Shown here: piece after piece, positions 24,561 to 32,642 of the stretch
How positions within the stretch are numbered: position 1 is the stretch's first letter
Layout of the letters: each line of letters starts with the position of its first letter
Assembly: GCA_030444405.1 (NCBI GenBank)
Contig: JARFPM010000052.1
Span: forward strand, 1 to 33,684
Direction of reading: 5' to 3'
DNA: 33,684 bases
Source of the DNA: Nitrospira sp.
GTDB taxonomy: Bacteria; Nitrospirota; Nitrospiria; Nitrospirales; Nitrospiraceae
The notes under the pieces: generated by a model
What the model was told of the DNA's origin: nothing
The model's input: only the letters and a program-made list of their open reading frames with translations
Databases searched by the model: none
Program-made: the position numbers and the translations under genes

Positions 24561-24831
24561 CGTCGATGCGGAGACAAATCTGACAGTTACGGAGAATCCA
24601 ACGGTCATAGTGGCTATCGTCGTGTGATTCCGGATGGCGGGTGCTCTCCGCAGAACAGCACCCGCCTCGCACAGGTAAGACGCGCTTACGGTCTGAAGAT
24701 CTGAGGTTGACCGACCGCACTTACGCAATCGGTCTGGGCTCCTCTCGCGCGGAACGAATGTGCGCCCCTGTCCGAGCAAGCAGTTCCCTTTGCAAGGCCT
24801 CGATATCGGCCCTGGCTCCCAGCGCGAGCTC

Positions 24832-26025
24832 TTAAACCTTACGTTCACTCTCCGGACCCGGCACATGGGAAAACTCATGGGAGTCTTCATAAGCCTGCTC
24901 TGTAGTGCCTGTGGCTTTGATTACCATACCGGCGATGACTCCTCCCACAATCGCGATGACAAGCGTCAGAGCGATGCCGGTCAATTGTACACCGGCCACA
25001 CCAGGCACTACAAAGATCGCACAGATACCGCCCAGCAAGCCCGGCATCCCGTGTAGATTGTGGACACCGCAGGTATCGACTAGCTTAATTCTTGATTCCA
25101 GCATGGGCAGGATAAACACGAACCCAATGACGGACAACGCGCCGGCGAGCAATCCAATAGAGAAGGCACCGACGGGGCTCACAAGATTGCAGGTCGAGCC
25201 AATGGAGACCCCACCCGCCAACGCGGCATTGGCCATATCCACCATCGACGTTTTCCCATGATGAAAACGTGTGCTGAGGAAATAGGTGGCAAGCGTGGCC
25301 CCGCTCAGAGCAAGGATTGTGTTCACGATGGTTTGGGGCATTTGCTCAAATGGCACAATCGCGGTTGCAAAACTCGGCCAAAACAGCCACAGGACCATGG
25401 AACCGAGCATCGCGAACCGATCGGAGGTTGGATCGGATTCAATCGGCTGACTGCGCTGCTGCTCGGTGGTCAAAACCAGGGACGCAGCAAGTCCGAAATA
25501 GGCCCCGAACGCGTGAATCACGATCGAGCCCGCCGAATCCTGAAACCCCTTTGTCAGTCCTGAGCCATTGTCCAGCACCAAATATTCGTTCAACGCATAG
25601 AGTGGCACCAAGAGCAGCGTGAGTAACGCATACTGAAACACCCGTAAGCGTCCGAGCACCGCACCCATCGCGATCAACGCCGTCGCCACCGAAAATTCTG
25701 CCAGCATCAGCGTCTCGACCGAATGGGCCTGTATCGTATGCCCCACCACCCCGTTCGCACGCAACAACATGTACAGAGGCAACCCGGTTGCGACCACGAG
25801 ATAGGTGCCGGTCGTTGCCCCGAAGCCATACCGTCGGACGAACACCATGAGAAATCCGAAGCCGACCACCAACATGGCCAGGATGTGAATCGAATAGTTG
25901 TATTGCGCGACCAGGCGTGCCTCGTTGACGGCACCCGCCGGCTCTTCGGCACCGACCCAACTCGTGACACACAAGAGAAACAGACTTGCTGCGCTGAGCA
26001 TCTTCAACCAGAAGCTGTTCTGCAT
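24832..26025 (-). CDS. Rh-type ammonium/ammonia channel
   Basis: An Amt/Rh-family channel of 397 aa starting at ATG 26025, which has AAGGAGG five bases upstream; the open frame runs back to 26103 without support. Residues 1-26 form a cleavable signal peptide (ending WVGA). The twin pore histidines are His171 in GSIVIHAFGAYFGL and His322 in DTCGVHNLHGMPGLLGG. Both strings are of the Rh rather than the AmtB type. Eleven membrane helices are expected. Rh50 proteins conduct NH3 and are known from ammonia oxidisers such as Nitrosomonas. No PII (glnK) gene is adjacent. Its surroundings are gene fragments, which hints at acquisition by transfer. Confidence 0.9.
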   Translation of the reverse strand: MQNSFWLKMLSAASLFLLCVTSWVGAEEPAGAVNEARLVAQYNYSIHILAMLVVGFGFLMVFVRRYGFGATTGTYLVVATGLPLYMLLRANGVVGHTIQAHSVETLMLAEFSVATALIAMGAVLGRLRVFQYALLTLLLVPLYALNEYLVLDNGSGLTKGFQDSAGSIVIHAFGAYFGLAASLVLTTEQQRSQPIESDPTSDRFAMLGSMVLWLFWPSFATAIVPFEQMPQTIVNTILALSGATLATYFLSTRFHHGKTSMVDMANAALAGGVSIGSTCNLVSPVGAFSIGLLAGALSVIGFVFILPMLESRIKLVDTCGVHNLHGMPGLLGGICAIFVVPGVAGVQLTGIALTLVIAIVGGVIAGMVIKATGTTEQAYEDSHEFSHVPGPESERKV

Positions 26026-26072
26026 TGAGTCCTCCTTGGACAGTAGGAGTGAATGGGGGATTGTGGGCTGGC

Positions 26073-26103
26073 AGTGTACTCTACTGGCAAGCGCGTTTGT
26101 CAA
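26073..26103 (-). promoter_or_regulatory. Candidate sigma-70 promoter of the Rh channel
   Basis: On the minus strand a perfect TTGACA (26098-26103) is followed after 19 bases by TACACT (26073-26078). The spacing is long. Transcription would start near 26066, about 40 bases before the start codon. Confidence 0.4.
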
Positions 26104-26259
26104 ACCCCACCGAAGGGCTGCTCACCAGCTCAGTGATCTACCTCGCGACATCGATCAGTTAGAAACCACGAGGAGGCAGGCGACAAACTGTTGGAAATAC
26201 CATCACTTAGCACTGATCGGCGGCGTGACTGGTAGAGGTCAGTGGCATGTATGCGATTA

Positions 26260-26482
26260 GGCTTTGGTGAGGTGAGGCATGCGTTTGCCCCATCGGAACA
26301 ATACGTCGTCCCCCCGCGAACGGCACACCAAGAATGGGGATGTCGTACTCGCCACACGTACGCACGTCCTCCACGTATGGCGACTTGACGAATGTGTTGA
26401 TCCCGGCGAAGTGCGGGAGCTCTCTACAGCTGAACGTGGGAATATTGCGACGGCCATTCCGTACATACCGCGGGTGGGGCAC
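26260..26482 (-). pseudogene. Frameshifted agmatinase/ureohydrolase-family fragment
   Basis: The minus-strand frame from 26482 reads PHFAGINTFVKSPYVEDVRT, then CGEYDIPILGVPFAGG. This matches the N-terminal region of agmatinase-like ureohydrolases (FAGI.TF...PYVED......D..ILGVPFD.G). At about base 26312 the frame breaks. The next frame continues GGTTYCSDGANACLTSP where the family has GTTYRPGARFGPRAI. Nothing of the metal-binding core follows. Agmatinase, guanidinase and related hydrolases share this N-terminus, so the original substrate cannot be told. Confidence 0.7.
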
Positions 26483-26569
26483 TCACCGACTGGTTATCTT
26501 TCAAGGGCTCACTCTTACTCTCCAGCCCTACAAACCAAGCCCTCGATTACGCTCCATTTTACGGCCCGC

Positions 26570-26597
26570 TAGACAGCTGGTCTTCCCTGAGTATAAT
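26570..26597 (+). promoter_or_regulatory. Sigma-70 promoter of the FlgO-like gene, near-leaderless
   Basis: TAGACA (26570-26575) and a perfect TATAAT (26592-26597) are separated by 16 bases. Transcription should start near 26604, about five bases before the ATG at 26609. No Shine-Dalgarno precedes that ATG. Confidence 0.6.
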
Positions 26598-26608
26598 GAC
26601 ATGAGTTC

Positions 26609-27577
26609 ATGCCTATGATCGGACTTCTGGTACTGCTGGTCGGTCTCGCGACCTCCTTCTCACATCCGACATCGTCGTGGGCTGGAGCGAGTTATGAGGA
26701 GAGTCTCAAACAATTGGCGGAAGGAGTGACGGAAGGGGCCGCTAAAGCTAAGAAACAGCGACTCGCCTTCCTCGACTTTACCGATTCATCGGGGCAACCC
26801 ACGCCTCTGGGTCAGTTCCTTGCCGAGGAGCTTGGAACACAAATCATGGTGGCCGGCGAATTGACGGTGGTAGATCGAACGTTGACATATTCGACACTAA
26901 AGAAGATGCAGGTGGACCATCTGGAGCCGGCCCAGGCGAAGGCGGTACGGCGTGCGGCGAAGGCAATACGAGCCGACCTGTTCGTCCGTGGGGTGGCGAT
27001 CGAGATGCCCGAAGGGGTGCAGGTCACGGTCCGTCTGATCAACCCGTCGAATGTCCAGCCGATCGGAGCCACGCGAGGGCTGCTGCCCAAAGCCGGGCCT
27101 CTGAACGCGTTCTTCAAAAAAGAGGAGTCGCCGCAACCGATCGTGAAGGTCGAGAGTCCGACAGAGGTACCCCCGCAGGTTGGTTTAGGGACTCACCGGA
27201 ACGAATACTACGAAATGGTCGTCAAGTCGATCGAACTGCAGACCGGCCGAGCCAAGGTGGATCTCACCGTCGAAAACCTTTCGCAACGCGATGTGAAGCT
27301 CCTCTGTCACTTGCAGGAAACGCTCCTGAAGGACGAACATGGAACGGCCTGGCATCAGAGCATCGAGGACAATCGGGAAGGTCTGTGTACCAGGGGCGTC
27401 GAACTCTCCCCTCGCCGGAAAGAACGAGCCATCCTGACGTTCACTGGTTCATCTGAGGCAGCACCCACTCAGTTCACGCTTTATTTTCGCGAGAAATTGC
27501 CGAGACGAGACGCCTCCTTCATCATGGACGGCTTAAAAGTTACCTCGTCGTCGGAACCTGCACAGACAACTCCGTAA
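26609..27577 (+). CDS. FlgO-like envelope protein
   Basis: A 322-aa exported protein with a signal peptide ([20 protein letters not shown]). It is followed by a FlgO/CsgG-like domain at about 45-160: [31 protein letters not shown], then ELTVVDRTL and [26 protein letters not shown]. These domains occur in outer-membrane-associated proteins. The second half (about 195-310) looks like an immunoglobulin-like beta domain ([26 protein letters not shown]). It is expected in the periplasm or on the outer membrane; its role is unknown. A second in-frame ATG lies two codons inside. thiD starts 10 bases after its stop. Confidence 0.75.
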   Translation: MPMIGLLVLLVGLATSFSHPTSSWAGASYEESLKQLAEGVTEGAAKAKKQRLAFLDFTDSSGQPTPLGQFLAEELGTQIMVAGELTVVDRTLTYSTLKKMQVDHLEPAQAKAVRRAAKAIRADLFVRGVAIEMPEGVQVTVRLINPSNVQPIGATRGLLPKAGPLNAFFKKEESPQPIVKVESPTEVPPQVGLGTHRNEYYEMVVKSIELQTGRAKVDLTVENLSQRDVKLLCHLQETLLKDEHGTAWHQSIEDNREGLCTRGVELSPRRKERAILTFTGSSEAAPTQFTLYFREKLPRRDASFIMDGLKVTSSSEPAQTTP

Positions 27578-27587
27578 AGGATCATTC

Positions 27588-28388
27588 ATGTCGAAGACGC
27601 TGAAACAGGTGCTCACCATTGCCGGCTCGGATTCCGGCGGAGGCGCAGGTATCCAGGCGGACATCAAAGCCATGTCCGCCAACGGTGTGTTCGCCATGTC
27701 CGTCATCACCGCCATTACGGCTCAGAATACCGAAGAAGTGACGGATGTCTTTGAATTACCCCCGGCCATCATTGCGTCGCAACTCGACGCAGTCTTCGAC
27801 GACTTCGACGTCGCCGCCGTCAAAACAGGCATGCTGTCCTCGGCGGCCATCGTCGAAGTGGTCGTCACCATGCTGGTGCCGCAACGCATCGCCAACTTGG
27901 TCGTGGATCCGGTGATGATCTCCAAGAGCGGTCATTCCCTCTTGCGGCCGGACGCCATCGAGGCCGTCAAGACGAGGTTGCTCCCCCTTGCCTTGGTCGT
28001 GACACCGAACATCCATGAGGCCCAGCAACTGTCGGGGATCCAGATTACGTCGTTGGCGGATGCGCGACGAGCGGCCAAAGTGATTCATGGCTTCGGGTGC
28101 AAGCATGTCCTGATCAAAGGGGGACATCTGCTCTATGAACGGGCGACAGATCTGCTCTATGACGGACGGTTTTTTAACGTCCTGAAGGGAGAGTTCATCG
28201 AGACCCGCCATACTCATGGCACCGGCTGCACGTTTGCCTCCGCATTGGCCGCTCATCTTGCTCGAGGGCGATCCGTTTTGGAGGCTGCGCAGGCCGCGAA
28301 GTCGTACGTCACGGAAGCGATCCGACATGGCTTAGCAATCGGCCACGGACAAGGCCCGACGGACCATTTTTATTTCCTAGAGCGATAA
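27588..28388 (+). CDS. thiD: Hydroxymethylpyrimidine/phosphomethylpyrimidine kinase
   Basis: A ThiD of the ribokinase fold, 266 aa. The N-terminus [41 protein letters not shown] is diagnostic. [13 protein letters not shown] and the ATP/anion-hole motif [19 protein letters not shown] complete the active site. The enzyme phosphorylates HMP and HMP-phosphate to HMP-diphosphate for thiamine synthesis in the cytoplasm. AAAGGA lies six bases before the ATG. No TPP riboswitch is evident in the ten-base gap upstream. The heme-copper-oxidase-like gene starts four bases after its stop, so the genes around it are probably one operon. Confidence 0.96.
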   Translation: MSKTLKQVLTIAGSDSGGGAGIQADIKAMSANGVFAMSVITAITAQNTEEVTDVFELPPAIIASQLDAVFDDFDVAAVKTGMLSSAAIVEVVVTMLVPQRIANLVVDPVMISKSGHSLLRPDAIEAVKTRLLPLALVVTPNIHEAQQLSGIQITSLADARRAAKVIHGFGCKHVLIKGGHLLYERATDLLYDGRFFNVLKGEFIETRHTHGTGCTFASALAAHLARGRSVLEAAQAAKSYVTEAIRHGLAIGHGQGPTDHFYFLER

Positions 28389-28392
28389 TCGC

Positions 28393-29724
28393 ATGCCGAT
28401 GTTCCCCCGAACCATTCCCCCTCTCACGTTTTGCGTCACGGGTTTCAGCTGGCTGATGCTTGCGTCGATTCTGGGTATGGCAACCCTGGTCGGAGTGGTG
28501 TTTGGTACCCCATTGCCGTCCTGGGTGAGGGCGCTCCATGTCCATGCAGTCCTGGTCGGCGGTGTCGCCCAGATCATTCTCGGCGGATTTCTCCTGCTCA
28601 TCCCTCCGCCGAGTTCGGCAAACCGAACGGAAGCGGACTTCCATCCCCTTACATTCTTGGGGTTGAACGGCGGCTTGATGGGAATGCTCGTGGGATTCTG
28701 GCTACATCGGTACGTGGTCGTGGCTGTAGCAGGCTTCGTGGTGATTGCCGCGTTTCTATCCGTCATCTACACCGTTTGGATGCGTGCGAGGGGGGCTTGG
28801 AAGTTCTCAAGCAAAGAGGCTTGGTATTACGCGCTCTCCCTCTTCTGCCTTGTGGGCGGGTCGGCCATCGGAGAAATCGTGGTGCTCGGGTTCATTCCGG
28901 AATCCTATGGCTACCTGCGACTCGCGCACATTCACCTCGTGGTGCTCGGATTTGCCAGCCTGGCCATTATCGGGATGGTACACCATCTCCTGCCGACGGT
29001 CTGGAATCGTCCTCGGTTGGTCTCCAAACTTACCCAGATAAGTACGATCTTGATACCGACAGGCATGGCCGTCCTCGTCGGTGGCTTCTTGAACTCATCG
29101 GTCCCGATTGAACTGGCCGCCGGCGCCATTGTTTTCATGGGTGGGATCCTCTGGACCGCCAGTCTGTTTCGCACGTGGCTCTCCTCACCCCATACCGGCA
29201 GCGCCGCCTCGGACCACCTTTTGGTCAGTACCTTCTTTCTCCTGTTCACCATTATCCTCGGCATCCTTGTAGGAGCGAATAGTCTATCCAGTCCCCCGAT
29301 GCTACCGTACGGCAAGCTACACCTCGTCGCCTATACACATATGGCATTCGTCGGTTTCATCGTGAATGCCATCATGGGCGCATTCTCCTACCTGATTCCG
29401 ATCACCCTAGCAGCCGACCGTATCCCTGTTACCAAGAAGCGCGGGCCGTATCTTGATCAACTGAACGCTATCATGAACCGCTGGGGGACCGTCCAAATCG
29501 CCTCACTCAGTCTGGGAACCATGGGACTTGGCCTCTTGGCCGCACTCACCTGGAACGTGCCGCTGACCTCAATCTACATCCGTGTTGCAACCTGGACCAG
29601 TCTTGGCCTCCTGATGACCGGCTCTGTTCTCTTTTCAGTCAAGCTGACCTCGATGATCGCTAAGAAACCGGAGACGCTTCGGACAGGACAGACCTCCACC
29701 GACGAACTCAAGCTCACGGCCTAA
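28393..29724 (+). CDS. Polytopic membrane protein, heme-copper-oxidase-I-like
   Basis: A 443-aa integral membrane protein with about 12 hydrophobic helices. Histidines sit in helices in a way that recalls subunit I of heme-copper oxidases and NO reductases: LHVHAVLVGG (His49, His51), LAHIHLVVLGFASLAIIGMVHHLLP and YTHMAFVGFIVNAIMGAFSYLIP. These could be heme ligands, but I cannot match the full set of six oxidase histidines, and no subunit II or cytochrome c gene lies nearby. It starts four bases after thiD and is probably cotranscribed. Related uncharacterised oxidase-like proteins exist in several phyla; the function is unknown. Confidence 0.65.
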   Translation: MPMFPRTIPPLTFCVTGFSWLMLASILGMATLVGVVFGTPLPSWVRALHVHAVLVGGVAQIILGGFLLLIPPPSSANRTEADFHPLTFLGLNGGLMGMLVGFWLHRYVVVAVAGFVVIAAFLSVIYTVWMRARGAWKFSSKEAWYYALSLFCLVGGSAIGEIVVLGFIPESYGYLRLAHIHLVVLGFASLAIIGMVHHLLPTVWNRPRLVSKLTQISTILIPTGMAVLVGGFLNSSVPIELAAGAIVFMGGILWTASLFRTWLSSPHTGSAASDHLLVSTFFLLFTIILGILVGANSLSSPPMLPYGKLHLVAYTHMAFVGFIVNAIMGAFSYLIPITLAADRIPVTKKRGPYLDQLNAIMNRWGTVQIASLSLGTMGLGLLAALTWNVPLTSIYIRVATWTSLGLLMTGSVLFSVKLTSMIAKKPETLRTGQTSTDELKLTA

Positions 29725-29751
29725 CCAAACCTTCTTCCACTCATCTCCCCC

Positions 29752-29780
29752 CTGACTGTCAACGCCGGCTCTGGTACAAT
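29752..29780 (+). promoter_or_regulatory. Candidate sigma-70 promoter of the hydrolase, leaderless
   Basis: CTGACT (29752-29757) and TACAAT (29775-29780) are separated by 17 bases. The -10 box overlaps the ATG at 29779. Transcription would start at about 29787, next to a GTG at 29788. Confidence 0.45.
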
Positions 29781-30555
29781 GCCCCCCGTGGAAGAACGGT
29801 TCTCTTTTCTCGATCCTCATGGTCATCGAGTCGCCGCCATCTTGACCATCCCCAACGGAGGGACGGACAAGATCTCCATTCTGTGTCACGGGTTTCTTTC
29901 ATCGAAAACCAGCTCGACGAATAATGCGCTCACGAGGGCGCTGGTGAGCCAGGGTATTGCCACCTTTCGTTTTGACTTCTTTGGGCAGGGGGAAAGCGAG
30001 GGCCCGTTTGATCAGATCACCGTCAGCATGGCAGTTGAACAAGCCCATAGAGCGGTCGATCTCATGAGAGATCGCGGGTATCGGCACATCGGCCTGATGG
30101 GATCGAGTTTCGGCGGTCTGGTGTCGATTTTGACTGCTTCGCAACGGACGGACTTGGCCTGCCTCGCACTCAAATGCCCTGTTGTCGATTTCGCAGAGGA
30201 GTTACGGCTGGAGTTCGGTGACGAGGGAATGACGCAATGGAAGGCAACCGACACGATTCCGAACATCATGGGTGGTCCCGACCCGATCAAGCTTCGCTAC
30301 GCCTTTTACGAGGACTGCCTCCACCAGATCGCGTACGACCCCGCTCGGTCGATCACGGCTCCAACCGTTATTGTGCAGGGCGATAGGGACGAGCATGTCC
30401 CGCTCCATCAAAGCCGGCAGCTTTACGAAGCGCTACGGATCAAAAAACACCTCGAGCTGTTGCCCGGTGCCGATCATCAGTTTACGAAGGGCGATGATTT
30501 CAAACGAATGACGAACGTGATCGCCGACTGGCTGACCAGCTATCTCACTGAATAG
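29779..30555 (+). CDS. Alpha/beta hydrolase
   Basis: An alpha/beta-fold hydrolase of 258 aa (255 if translation starts at the GTG at 29788, which the overlapping -10 box favours). It has the oxyanion-hole segment ILCHGFLSSK, the string FRFDFFGQGESEG, the nucleophile elbow GSSFGG with Ser110, and the Asp region VIVQGDRDEHVP. The His lies in GADHQF near the end, completing the Ser-Asp-His triad. It resembles esterase/acyl-hydrolase types that lack a lid of known specificity. There is no signal peptide, so it is cytoplasmic. The substrate is unknown. It faces the phosphodiesterase gene convergently. Confidence 0.85.
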   Translation: MPPVEERFSFLDPHGHRVAAILTIPNGGTDKISILCHGFLSSKTSSTNNALTRALVSQGIATFRFDFFGQGESEGPFDQITVSMAVEQAHRAVDLMRDRGYRHIGLMGSSFGGLVSILTASQRTDLACLALKCPVVDFAEELRLEFGDEGMTQWKATDTIPNIMGGPDPIKLRYAFYEDCLHQIAYDPARSITAPTVIVQGDRDEHVPLHQSRQLYEALRIKKHLELLPGADHQFTKGDDFKRMTNVIADWLTSYLTE

Positions 30556-30582
30556 CAAATCGGGATACCCAACCCACTGGTG

Positions 30583-30600
30583 CGGCAAAGAACCTTGCCG
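30583..30600. terminator. Weak hairpin between convergent genes
   Basis: CGGCAA and TTGCCG (6 pairs, 6-base loop) lie in the 57-base gap between the hydrolase and the convergent phosphodiesterase gene. There is no long T-tract, so its role as a terminator is uncertain. Confidence 0.35.
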
Positions 30601-30612
30601 TTAACATGCGAT

Positions 30613-31401
30613 CTACACTGTAATAACCTGATCTTCCTTTAGAAACCCCACTCGCTCAATACCGAGCCGGCTGATTTGCTCTTCAATCTGGTTACGAAAT
30701 GCGGGTTTCATGTGATAGGCGTAGACCGGCAGGTCGGGACGGTTGAGTTTTTGAAACTCTTTGAGGAACAGCGAGGGGGTGAGGTGTTTTGATCTTTTGG
30801 CCAACTCCCCCAGCTCGTCAGGAAAGGATGATTCAATGAAGGCGGCCTTGAGTTCGGGAATCATCCGGCCCAAGCTCCAAATTTCCTCCGTCTGATAGGT
30901 ATCACCGCTATAGAGCAAGGCAGCTCCCCGGTCCTTCACCACGTATCCCACGGTGGGGACTGTGTGGTTGACCGGAACGGGAATGACTTCGAGATGGCCC
31001 AACGTGACCGATTTCCCCGGGTCGAGCACTTGCGTCCGCAGGACCGGATGGTCCTGATTTGGTATCTTGAAAAAATTCGGATAGACCTTGTCGTTAAACA
31101 CATGGTCGATCAACCCTTGAATCACCGGTTCAGTGGCCGCCACGATGACAGGAGCAACGAACCATTCGGCCAGATTGTCGACCAGTAATGGAAGGCCCTT
31201 GATATGATCAAAATGAAGGTGGCTGAGGAGCACGAACCGGATACGATGCTGTTCTGCCAAGGTGAGTCGCGTCCCGATCGTTCCGGCGTCCAGGAGCACG
31301 GAGTCATCGATAAGGAACCCACAGCTCTCCTGGCGGACCGGCCTATCCCTAGCCTCCACGAGACAATCAGCCCCGTGGCAACCCAACACTCGTATCTGCA
31401 T
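30613..31401 (-). CDS. Metallo-beta-lactamase-fold phosphodiesterase (class II cAMP PDE-like)
   Basis: A 262-aa hydrolase of the metallo-beta-lactamase fold. The zinc motif is SHLHFDHIKGL (His61, His63, Asp65, His66), later ligands are VPVNHTVPTVGY and LLYSGDT, and a His lies in AYHMKP near the end. The string GCHGAD at the start and the SH.H.DHI.GL form fit the class II cyclic-nucleotide phosphodiesterases, which open cAMP to AMP. Other ring-opening or RNase Z-like activities are possible. It is cytoplasmic, since no signal peptide is seen. No clear ribosome-binding site precedes the ATG. It is transcribed away from the gene-poor stretch upstream. Confidence 0.8.
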   Translation of the reverse strand: MQIRVLGCHGADCLVEARDRPVRQESCGFLIDDSVLLDAGTIGTRLTLAEQHRIRFVLLSHLHFDHIKGLPLLVDNLAEWFVAPVIVAATEPVIQGLIDHVFNDKVYPNFFKIPNQDHPVLRTQVLDPGKSVTLGHLEVIPVPVNHTVPTVGYVVKDRGAALLYSGDTYQTEEIWSLGRMIPELKAAFIESSFPDELGELAKRSKHLTPSLFLKEFQKLNRPDLPVYAYHMKPAFRNQIEEQISRLGIERVGFLKEDQVITV

Positions 31402-32642
31402 GTAAAGACAGCTATGCTTTATTTACGTGGCTGGCTACCGGAGGACTGCTTCATGCCGCGTAGGATCGTGCGATCCCCTACATCATGCCCAAGCCGGAGA
31501 TGGTACCATACCATAGTGAGGTTCCCCCTGTCATTGCCCAAAGCCTCGACTTTCCTGATATAAGCAGCACAAGATTTGGCGTGAGGACGCGATGAGAGAG
31601 CCCATCAACTGAAAGAACCCTCCACAGACGTCTAGGCGTCATCAACACCGAATAGTTCGGTATCAGAATTTATACTGGCATTACAATGCATCCCTGCTAG
31701 CTGTATCCAAAACCATTCTGAATCTATTTGCATACATAATTCGGTTCACCCGCATCGCATAGTCGCTCAACTCCTTCATAAATCATCAATAGATCGCGAG
31801 CTCGCGTATAACTCATGAGAAGGCCCACCACATTCAATCCTGGCTCGATCCTTGCTCACTGCCACACGACAAGAAAACGAAGTTGCAAAACATCTTAAAT
31901 ACATGCAAAGCTCCCGTCTCAAGTGCGAAAAGGGAGAAGCAGGTTCCTCGTATTTGAAAACAACAGGAGGACCTCCAACTGGAGACATCGCAATGGTTTC
32001 AGGTGGCGCTGAGGACATCAACGACACCATCGGGTTACTCGAGGAAAAGCACACACCACAACGTTGACTGCTAGGCAGCTGAGAAGCCGCTCACAGTGAG
32101 GCCTCCATGATAGTTATGGAGAAGCGTCCGCTGATCTCGGGAGTTGTCTCAATTCCGCCCGTGATGGAAGTCATCGGTGATTTTGTTACTTCCATCCATT
32201 CTGAGTCCACCGCACGTTCGATCCAGCTCCTTCGTTGCTCGCCCATTACTCTTGCGCCTGAGAGAGCTAGCGGCCAGAAGCGAATCCAATCGGAGTCACT
32301 GAATCGGAAAAGGTTCGCCCCCTGCGCCTCCTTCTTGTGGAGCAGTGGCACAATTCTTCTGAACTTATTCATTAACGTGGGAACTCGATATGAGAGACCT
32401 GTACCTTTGCCGGAATTCAAATAGTTTCACCGTCGATTTGGCCAGGAACCGAATGGCACGTGTTGAAGATAGAGCCCACGCACAGACGGAATTCTCTCGA
32501 TTGGACCAAACCCTCATGCGTGGGGACTGTAGGAACTATATTGAAGCGCAGACGAGCATGCAGCAGGGGGGCGTACCGAAAGACCTTGGGTGCGCGATCC
32601 GAATCACATCATGACATTGACCTTACACAGGAGGAGGTGCCC
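31402..32642. other. Gene-poor, AT-richer stretch
   Basis: About 1.2 kb in which I can support no gene. Open frames of 70-110 codons exist on both strands (for example 31852-32067 plus, and 32091-32420 minus overlapped by 32107-32424 plus). None has a ribosome-binding site and a recognisable family. GC content is visibly lower than in the flanking genes. It probably holds the promoter of the secreted protein starting at 32643, and may contain decayed genes. Confidence 0.5.

Noticed and set aside
24432-24890. 152-aa minus-strand frame overlapping the end of the Rh channel gene
   Set aside because: Basic, low-complexity translation that overlaps a real gene and the CBS fragment in another frame. 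It is a shadow frame.
31852-32067. 71-aa plus-strand frame starting at TTG
   Set aside because: Rare start, no ribosome-binding site and no recognisable family.
32091-32424. Overlapping 109-aa minus and 105-aa plus frames
   Set aside because: Both strands are open across the same bases and neither shows a family motif or Shine-Dalgarno, so I could not choose a real gene.
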